From the NCBI GenBank assembly GCA_021234155.1, contig JAJEKV010000020.1, forward strand, positions 20,083,018 to 20,147,017: 64,000 bases of DNA, in the 5' to 3' direction. A program made the translations under genes and the position numbers. The notes under the pieces are model-generated. The model worked only from the letters and a program-made list of their open reading frames with translations. It was not told the origin of the DNA and made no database searches. Every line of letters begins with the position of its first letter. Within the stretch, counting starts at the first letter, position 1. Source of the DNA: Isoetes taiwanensis. Lineage: Eukaryota; Streptophyta; Lycopodiopsida; Isoetales; Isoetaceae. This document shows positions 57,511 through 64,000 of this stretch, in pieces.

Positions 57511-59427
57511 AAATATTCTAGAATGTTCTTGATTGTTCTAGAATATTGTAGATAGTCGTGGATAAGCACCTAAAAATAGAAAGTTTTCTTTTTTTTTTTT
57601 AATTTATGAAAGTCAAAATAAAATGTTACATAATAGTTTAGATAATTTTAGAAAGTTCTCTAATGTTATAGATGTGCATGAGAGCCAAAATAATATGTTT
57701 TGGAATATTGTAGTATGTTTCAGATGTTTATGGTAGGCACCTCAGTCTAAAAAGGGAGATTTTTTTTTGAACTTTGCAAAGAACCAAAATAGAATGTTCT
57801 AAAATGTATTAGATGCTTGTGGGTAGGCACCTCAATCTATAAATAGAAAGATGTTGTAGGATGTTCTAGAAAAAGTTTCAAAAGTATCTTCTAGAATGTT
57901 GTAGACACAAGTGCGAAAGCACCACATGCCTAAAGTAACAACATGAGTAAGCAGCTTAGGACCAAAATAAAAAGTTTAGACTCTAATTCTCAATACTATT
58001 TTGAAACATGCGCTGGTAAGAAATTGCATCATAGAAACATGGTAAACTGAAATATGCACCGTAGGACGTGCTAAATTTATTGTGTATATATATATTCGTT
58101 TGGTATTTGCGGGCGGTATTTCTGGCATGGTTGGGTCAAGATTTCAACCTTGTATCGTATGGCAAATCGTATGCAAGGGGTATGTTTTGGCTGATTCGAG
58201 ACACTTGTTGGCGGGCAGTCGAAAATTAACTGTGGCATCTTTTTTTTTTTTTTTTTTTTTTTTGCTTCTCTGCATGCATGGTATGAGGATAGAAGGAAAG
58301 GGCATGTTCCTTGGGAAGATAGGTCATGGTTGCATGCCGAATGGGGCCGCCCCTGCTCCAACGCTCTACCTTTGTTTTTGCCATAGCCGTTGTTTCTGGA
58401 GGTGAAGTGGATAGAGGCGCCAGTTTCAAGCCGGATTTGAAGTGCACAGAGGCGCCGATTTCAAGCCGGATTCTGGAAGTGAAGTGCTGGGCAGACCGGT
58501 TTCAAGCAACATTCTGGTGAGGGCGACATTCTGGTGAGGCTAGGTTTGAGCGGCCGGGGGCTGCTTGCTTGCTTGGGCTGCAGTTGCACTCTAATTACAG
58601 TGGATGGTTGCAGTTGATGCAATGGATTGTGTTGCGCCCTGATTACAGTGAGATGATGCTGCAGCCAGACATCATTCTTTAACTCCAAGGCTATCTGTGT
58701 TCTCCATTTCTCTAAATATTGCACCTTTGGTCTGGTTTACACCATGGGAAGTGGTAGGAAGATTTCGGATAAAAAATTTAATGGCCTTTGATATGACATA
58801 AAACATGGAATATCCGCCAGACCAATCGTTGAAATCCGAAGATGGGAAAAAAACCGATAAAAAAACAACTAGCAGAAGTGCAGGGTTGAGGCAAAGGAAA
58901 GAATTATAAAATATTAATGTGTGCTAGTATGTTCACCGATATCAGCTGAGACCTACAATGGCAAGCCTAGTCCAATGGAACGCTAATATTCTGCAAGGAA
59001 CATCCCGTGTTTTCGTGATTGCATAGCTTAGGAAAAAAAAAAACAGAAAAAAAAGAGATGCTCAATAATTATACAATTTTAAACCGGGGAAAAAAAAACG
59101 GTAAATAATAGAGATGCTCAATAATTATACAATTTTTATGAGTAAAACAAAGAAGAGCAAAATTATGCATTTGACGAGACTTATTTTGACATGATTGTCT
59201 TTTGGAGTTTGTTTGTTAAGATATGAACAAAGTTGCTTAGTGCTTGGAATTAGTGCAAGCTATACATTTAGAGGTGCGATAGGGAAAGGGCGTGAATTTT
59301 AACGCTATGTGATGGGGTTATACAATGGCATTTAGAAGGTATTGTAAATTCAAATGCTATGTGATAGGGCTATGTGATGGCATTATCAATCCATGTTACT
59401 AAAGATTTTCATTATTGACGAGCACAT
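57511..59427. other. No supported gene
   Basis: Diffuse TTCTAGA and GATGTT words to 57910, then unique sequence. A T run lies at 58240-58263. GGCGCCRRTTTCAAGCCGGAT is repeated at about 58417 and 58453. A 27-base phrase (AGAGATGCTCAATAATTATAC...) is repeated at about 59055 and 59110. The frames here are short or run through homopolymers. Confidence 0.4.
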
Positions 59428-59438
59428 GGCATTGTTGG

Positions 59439-59617
59439 AGCGCCGTATATATCGGACGCCGCCATGCTATAGCCACGGGCATATCCGTGGTATATCCGTG
59501 TCTTTGACATGTTATAGCCATGCCCAAAAAAAATTACACTGTGTTTTTGTGGACAATGGATTTTTTGCCATTTAAGGCTGGCTATAACATGTTCACGTCC
59601 GACATTTACCGTGATGG
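59439..59617. mobile_element. MITE, Mutator-like by target duplication
   Basis: A 179-bp segment is flanked by GGCATTGTTGG at 59428-59438 and 59618-59628, an 11-bp direct repeat. Its ends are imperfect inverted repeats: CGGACGCCGCCATGCTATAGCC (59454-59475) faces GGCTATAACATGTTCACGTCCG (59578-59599), with weaker pairing outwards. The interior repeats CATGTTATAGCCATG-type words. A 9-11 bp target duplication is the mark of Mutator-like elements. No transposase, as expected for a MITE. Confidence 0.65.
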
Positions 59618-59628
59618 GGCATTGTTGG

Positions 59629-61964
59629 GGTGATTTTGATACGATCATTAAGACATGAACTGAAAGGTGCTTTGCACTTAGAATTAGTGCAAACTATACA
59701 TACAGATTCCTTGCAGTAGTCCTTAAGTTCATGAGTTGGTGCAAGGCTCCAGTTTTCAACTCCGATGACTTTGCTTGCATATTGTTGTCCACTTGGGATA
59801 CAAGATAATTGCTCGAGAAAGTCAAACAATAGTGCCAGATGATTCTCTTTTAGTTCTTGTACCAAATATACATAAGTATATGGGGAGAATACTCTAAGCT
59901 ATGGTGCAATAGTGGAAAATGTTTAGTTAGATGTTTGAATTTATCTTTCCTCTTTAGTTGTGAAGTGTTTAGTAGGGTAGGCTTGAGACTAGGGATGGGG
60001 TTTGCAGAAGTGTTTAAAGATCCTCTGCACAACAATACTATTTGCAAGAATGCTAGCAACATAGCAAATGGTCTAACGATGCAAGCAGAGATCTTTCTTG
60101 AAGGAATACAGGCCTAAGGAAGTATTGCAAAGGGTTAGATGTGGTGGCAAGGGGTAAGAACCATGAGAGGAAAGAAACATGAAGCATGAAACATAGAAAA
60201 CAATGTCACCTTCACATTTCATTTGGGAGTCACATGCATATTTATGGTGCCTTCTTTTTCTTCGTTGTAGAGTGTATAGAGCCTAGAGTCATTGATAAAG
60301 TTAAAGAGTGTAGGTTGTGGAGTGTATGTTGTGTTGTGTGAGTTGATTGGAACTTTGGACATCAATTATTTTCTCAAAGTAATACCATGCTTACATCCGC
60401 ATCATGCATTAATTGAGCTTAGCAGGAAAGCATAATAAAATTCATGCAACAAGTTCTACCACTTTGTTTGATGTCGCCGTCATAACCTTCAATTGTATGA
60501 TGGAATTTGATTTAGTATCTTGGAAACCATTATGTACGTCAAAATTGGCGCATTAAATTAAATAAGTTTTTCTATAAGTTTAAAGGATGCAATCTATGAA
60601 TATGTCAAAATTTAGATGATGCAGTTGTAGTTTTTCTAAGTAATGCATCACACTATCACACTAGCGAACAAATGACACGGGATGTGTTGATGCCAACCCT
60701 TCACCTAGAATAAAAAAATGCAAAATGAACCATAACATAAAGAAAAAGGAACTTGCAGATTCCCAGCAAAAAGGTAATTTAATTATTGAACTGCATCAAA
60801 CTTATCCTACATATGAGTGCATCCCTCTTGGATGTGATGGACTTTTTGGGTTTTATATCCAATTGCATGTTCCTTATTTTGAAACGGTATCATTTATGTC
60901 AAACAAAATGAATCTGTATGATTTGAAGTTTCACAATGAAGATAGCCTTAAAGAAAGAACCAGCAATCTGCCAACTCAACCTTTATAGAATTCTCCTGCA
61001 TGTAGCTAGTGCATAAAACTGCCTCATCGTTATGGTAAGATTGCCACATCCGAGCATTTTGTAAATAATAGAAGATACAACAGAAGAAGACACTGAAACA
61101 ACCATCGTTAAAAGAACGATGTAGATGCAATTCTAGGCTGCCAACCTTCACCTTTACTACAAGTACCAAAAATCAATGCAAGAACAATGGAAAATATAGA
61201 TATCAATCAAGCTCTAAAAACGAATATAAAAGCCAGGAATACAAAATCATGTCAAGGTGAAGCTAGCTATGATCCTAATGGAATTTCAAGTTCAACCCTT
61301 CAATTTAATCACTCGTAAGCTGCAACATCAAGTTCTGTGAGAAGATTAACAGATGGGGTCTATAGCTTCTTGTTCATATAAGGTCCAACATAAAGATGTT
61401 CTGGCATGTCTTATGTCCAATCTTTCTGGGCACTGGAGGTGCTGATGCAAATGCTTTTCATGCTCAAGAAATAAACATTATATAAGCCTTTGTTGTGTTT
61501 CTAGCCTTTGTAAAGCAAAATAAGAATCTGCATATGGGCTTTAAAAACTGTATTGCGGCTCTAGTTCCGTTTCTTTGCATAAAGATGCACATATACTTGA
61601 ACTTTATGGCCGATAGTAGAGTTTATTTTCTTGTAATTTGTAATAGGGATGTAAGCAGGGGATGTTTAAGGTCTGCAGTGAAACATGATGTTAACGGCAT
61701 GCATGCATTCACTTTTATGCATGTTAACCAAATCTAAAATGTAAGCAGATGTAAGCAGATGTGGCTATTACTACTCTGGAGGAGCAACCTGAATCTGTCC
61801 AGATGTCATTAGACAAGATGGTTCTGGACTCACCTGGTGTGAAAGGGCAAGTAGATAAGAAATGGCATAGGCAGAGCTAGACCTAGCCAGATAAAATACA
61901 ATGAAAACACTTTAGATTCTGGGATAATTGCAATGTCCTGCATGAAAACTAGAACGAACCAAAC
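59629..61964. other. No supported gene; may contain introns of the ILR1-like gene
   Basis: AT-rich sequence with short frames only (for example 87 codons at 60725-60988, no motif). If the ILR1-like gene is real, its final exon should lie here on the minus strand. I looked for the expected conserved C-terminal motifs and did not find them. Confidence 0.35.
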
Positions 61965-62093
61965 CTGTTTGATTCTTTCCTTGAGAAGCATGATCCCCGT
62001 CCTGGAAAAGCTACGGTAAGATCCTTTGATGCTGACTGAACTAGGAATTACGTTATATGTATCCCCTCCTCTGATTGATGTCACAGAGACTAC
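61965..62093 (-). pseudogene. ILR1-like IAA-amino acid hydrolase, single exon
   Basis: This 129-base, phase-0 exon encodes 43 residues, opening V-V-S-V-T-S-I-R-G-G and carrying the M20D signature Y-N-V-I-P, then S-V-S-I-K-G-S-Y-R-S-F-S and L-L-K-E-R-I-K-Q. In ILR1/ILL enzymes, which release auxin from amino acid conjugates in the ER lumen, this segment follows the dimerisation (lid) domain. Splice sites fit: an acceptor ...GACAG just upstream (62094-62100) and a donor CAG/GTTTGG at 61964. No other exon was recognised in the window. It is either one exon of a gene with long introns or an orphaned piece. Confidence 0.7.
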
Positions 62094-62100
62094 CTGTCAT

Positions 62101-62653
62101 GCATTACATAGATGAATAAGAGATAGAACTACAGCAAAGGAGCGTTTACTAAATGATTACTTATTGCACAAAGTCTAGGAATGGGCATTTTGTTATGCCA
62201 GATTAATGGTTGTAAGTCAACCAAATCGAAATATGTAGCATTATAACAGGGGGTTTTTTTTGTGCTTTTGTACTGTTTTCTCTAAGGTTTTCATATGATT
62301 TGGTGGCCGTATTCATCCAGGTGTACTAAATAGTATTTCTAGAGTGCACCATTTTGTTAGCCGTTGATTTTAGAAAAAGGGGCAAATCGTGTGGTGGGTG
62401 TCAATATCCTCCCATTATTTTTAGGGTTGTGTGGATTAGGGTCTGGTCTATGCAAGCACTTCCATATCCGGATTGGAAAACCTATCTTACATCTCCAACA
62501 ATCTCCAACAGATTTTGCAGTTAAAAGTTGGGTGGTGTATTTGGAATTTCCCTAAAGGTCGTGTGATTTGTAGCGGGACTAGACGAAGCACAGGAGAGAA
62601 AGGAACGTCTCAAAGCCCTACGTGCAGCTGCCGAGCTTTCTGCTTTTTTTGCC
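62101..62653. other. No gene seen
   Basis: Contains GAAATATGTAGCATTATAACAGG (about 62228), related to phrases near 39750 and 40195, then unique sequence leading into the PPR remnant. Confidence 0.35.
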
Positions 62654-63440
62654 TTGGCCGAGTGTATGGATGGCTACCCAGATGGTGGGAAGAACGAGAG
62701 AGGTCCAATGGATGCATCGTATCAGGAGAGCTGTGCTAGGACTTCCATGCATGATTTCAGAGATCTCGTATATCCATTCCCAAACCCTGGTATTGGACCC
62801 CTTTTTACCCTGGAACAGGTATGGCAGTATTATTTGAATCCGGCCTGCACAGAAGCTATAAAACTTTTTCAGCAGAGCAAGGTACACGGATTGGCTCCAG
62901 ACAACATTATGGTTGCCTGCATTCTTGATGCATGTGCTGCCGAAGCTGAACTAGCTCAAGGTAAACACATACATGCTTATGTTGTAGCAAGTCGGTCAGA
63001 GTTAGACATTGCAGTAGGAAATGCTCTAGTGGACATGTATGGGAAATGTGGCAGTTTAGACCTTTGCATTGGATATATTTCGGACAATGAAGAAGCCGGA
63101 TGTTGTTACATGCACCTCCATGCTTGCGACTTATGCTTATCAAGGGTGTGGTGAGGAGGTGCTCCATCTTTTTGGAGTGATGCGACTTAGGAGCCACATG
63201 CCAAATGATGTTATATCCTTTTCACTTTGAGCCATGCGGGTTTGATCACACACGGTTGTCTTTTTTCCTTTGCATGAGTAGAATCCATAACATTTTGCTT
63301 AAGGAGGAGCATTTGAACCTTCTTGTAGGCGGGGGTGTTTGGATGAAGCGAGAGGAATTTATCAATAATCTCCCTATGCAGCCAACCACCATAACATGGC
63401 TCACTTTACTCGGTTACTGTCAAGATATTACAGTTTAGAA
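62654..63440 (+). pseudogene. PLS-type pentatricopeptide repeat protein remnant
   Basis: PPR proteins bind organellar RNA. Frame 62654-63154 has an unrecognised start, then a typical L/S pair: G-L-A-P-D-N-I-M-V-A-C-I-L-D-A-C-A, then G-K-H-I-H-A-Y-V-V, then D-I-A-V-G-N-A-L-V-D-M-Y-G-K-C-G-S-L-D (about 62890-63065). A frameshift near 63068 moves the repeat to another frame (K-K-P-D-V-V-T-C-T-S-M-L, then G-E-E-V-L-H-L-F, then P-N-D-V-I). More breaks follow. The last readable part is E-E-F-I-N-N-L-P-M-Q-P-T-T-I-T-W-L-T-L-L (about 63350-63415), with a stop near 63438. It is too short and broken to be functional as read; no E or DYW domain follows. Confidence 0.8.
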
Positions 63441-63451
63441 ATAATTAGCTT

Positions 63452-63515
63452 GCAGCTATGGGATTTGAATCCTTGCCATTCTATTCTAAATGCCCCTGCT
63501 TGCTAAGGTGGGTTG
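63452..63515 (-). repeat. tRNA-like SINE-head remnant
   Basis: The minus strand has TTAGCAAGCAGGGGC (box A-like) followed ~25 bases later by AGGATTCAAATCCCATAG (box B-like). Isolated, without a clear stem. Confidence 0.3.
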
Positions 63516-64000
63516 GGAATCTAGGAGTTCACAATCCTTCAAAAGCCAGTAGATTATAAAGGCTGCAATTATTCACATCAGACTCTTTGAGCAGGTAGTA
63601 AAAACCTCGAGCTTGCTGCCAAGCCTAAGGATTGTGGTGCAAGTCAATGTTGTGCAAAGTTTAAACACCATTAAGGAGCAATATGCTATTGTTGTCTCCT
63701 TAGATTGACATAGGTGGGGTTTCTTTGTGATCAACGCAGAATGAATGTTGCAATTACAAGGGCAAGAAGACAATCTTTGCATCATTTGTGATCTTTGCAA
63801 GAGTGTCTCGTCAGGGCTTCCTTTAAGCGGCTTATTGACTATTTTGAGAAGAATGGGGAATATCTGAATGCCATGTATATATAGAGTGCCAGGAAATTCT
63901 TAAGCGGCTTATTCACTGTTTTGAGAAAAATGGGTAATACTTGAATGCCATGTATATAAGAATGCATACATGCAATCATCAATTGAATCCATTTGCCATG
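63516..64000. other. No gene; 78-bp-offset direct repeat at 63823-63966
   Basis: TAAGCGGCTTATTSACT...TTTTGAGAARAATGGG...GAATGCCATGTATATA occurs at 63823 and again at 63901 with few differences. Nothing coding was recognised. Confidence 0.6.

Noticed and set aside
58082-58447. Overlapping ORFs on both strands around a poly-Phe/poly-Lys run
   Set aside because: They depend on a T homopolymer (58240-58263) and show no motif.

Overview
The window looks like repeat-dominated nuclear DNA from a large-genome land plant. The evidence is Ty1/copia and Ty3/gypsy retrotransposons primed by initiator tRNA-Met, an L1-type LINE, tRNA-derived SINEs, a plant-type PLS pentatricopeptide repeat (PPR) remnant, an ILR1-like auxin-conjugate hydrolase exon and an intron-bearing QCR6 (complex III hinge subunit) gene. 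A DUF7869-type transposase-like gene and the repeat load make me lean towards a seed-free plant, perhaps a homosporous fern. The lineage is inference; no organelle or bacterial sequence is evident.

Layout. 1-15.1 kb is a nest of retroelement debris. It holds a ~1.05 kb LTR-like repeat at 1-1061 that recurs at 14035-15086 and, diverged, at 41668-42480. Between the first two copies lie an AGATTC-rich array (1.75-4.08 kb) carrying a 5'-truncated retroposon, a gap-free perfect 438-bp inverted repeat (3399-3836 / 4641-5078), a gypsy gag remnant without pol (8.7-11.15 kb) and a truncated copia element (11.46-13.85 kb). 15.8-22.65 kb is a purine-rich, non-coding 6.83 kb insertion bounded by a 17-bp direct repeat, with duplicated termini, a long hairpin and a hairpin-forming minisatellite. 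22.9-27.4 kb holds a tRNA-derived SINE and small copia and LINE remnants. 27.4-38.1 kb is a degenerate LINE on the minus strand, split by a 5.68 kb gypsy element (31395-37071). That gypsy element has both LTRs, PBS, PPT and a 5-bp target duplication, but lacks the integrase core, and its gag is interrupted by a further duplicated insert.

40.6-42.5 kb has a copia reverse transcriptase remnant (minus) next to the third LTR-like copy. The one clearly intact host gene is QCR6 at 43437-44725 (+): four exons, 71 residues, and a start codon split by the first intron. 45.2-47.2 kb holds SINE 3' ends with different simple-repeat tails. 48.1-50.0 kb is a truncated copia gag-protease element (minus). 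50.4-53.5 kb (minus) is a frameshifted DUF7869-type gene, preceded by ten palindromic sites (53545-54184), seven of them spaced 40-43 bp. 55.6-57.9 kb is two tandem-repeat fields. The right end has a Mutator-like MITE (59439-59617), a single ILR1-like exon (61965-62093, minus) and a frameshifted PLS-type PPR remnant (62654-63440).

How the parts relate. QCR6 would feed mitochondrial complex III and the ILR1-like exon belongs to auxin-conjugate hydrolysis; no operon-like organisation is expected. Nesting gives a relative order: the LINE predates the gypsy element, which predates the insert in its gag; the AGATTC array predates the small retroposon inside it. All identities and counts were made by eye.
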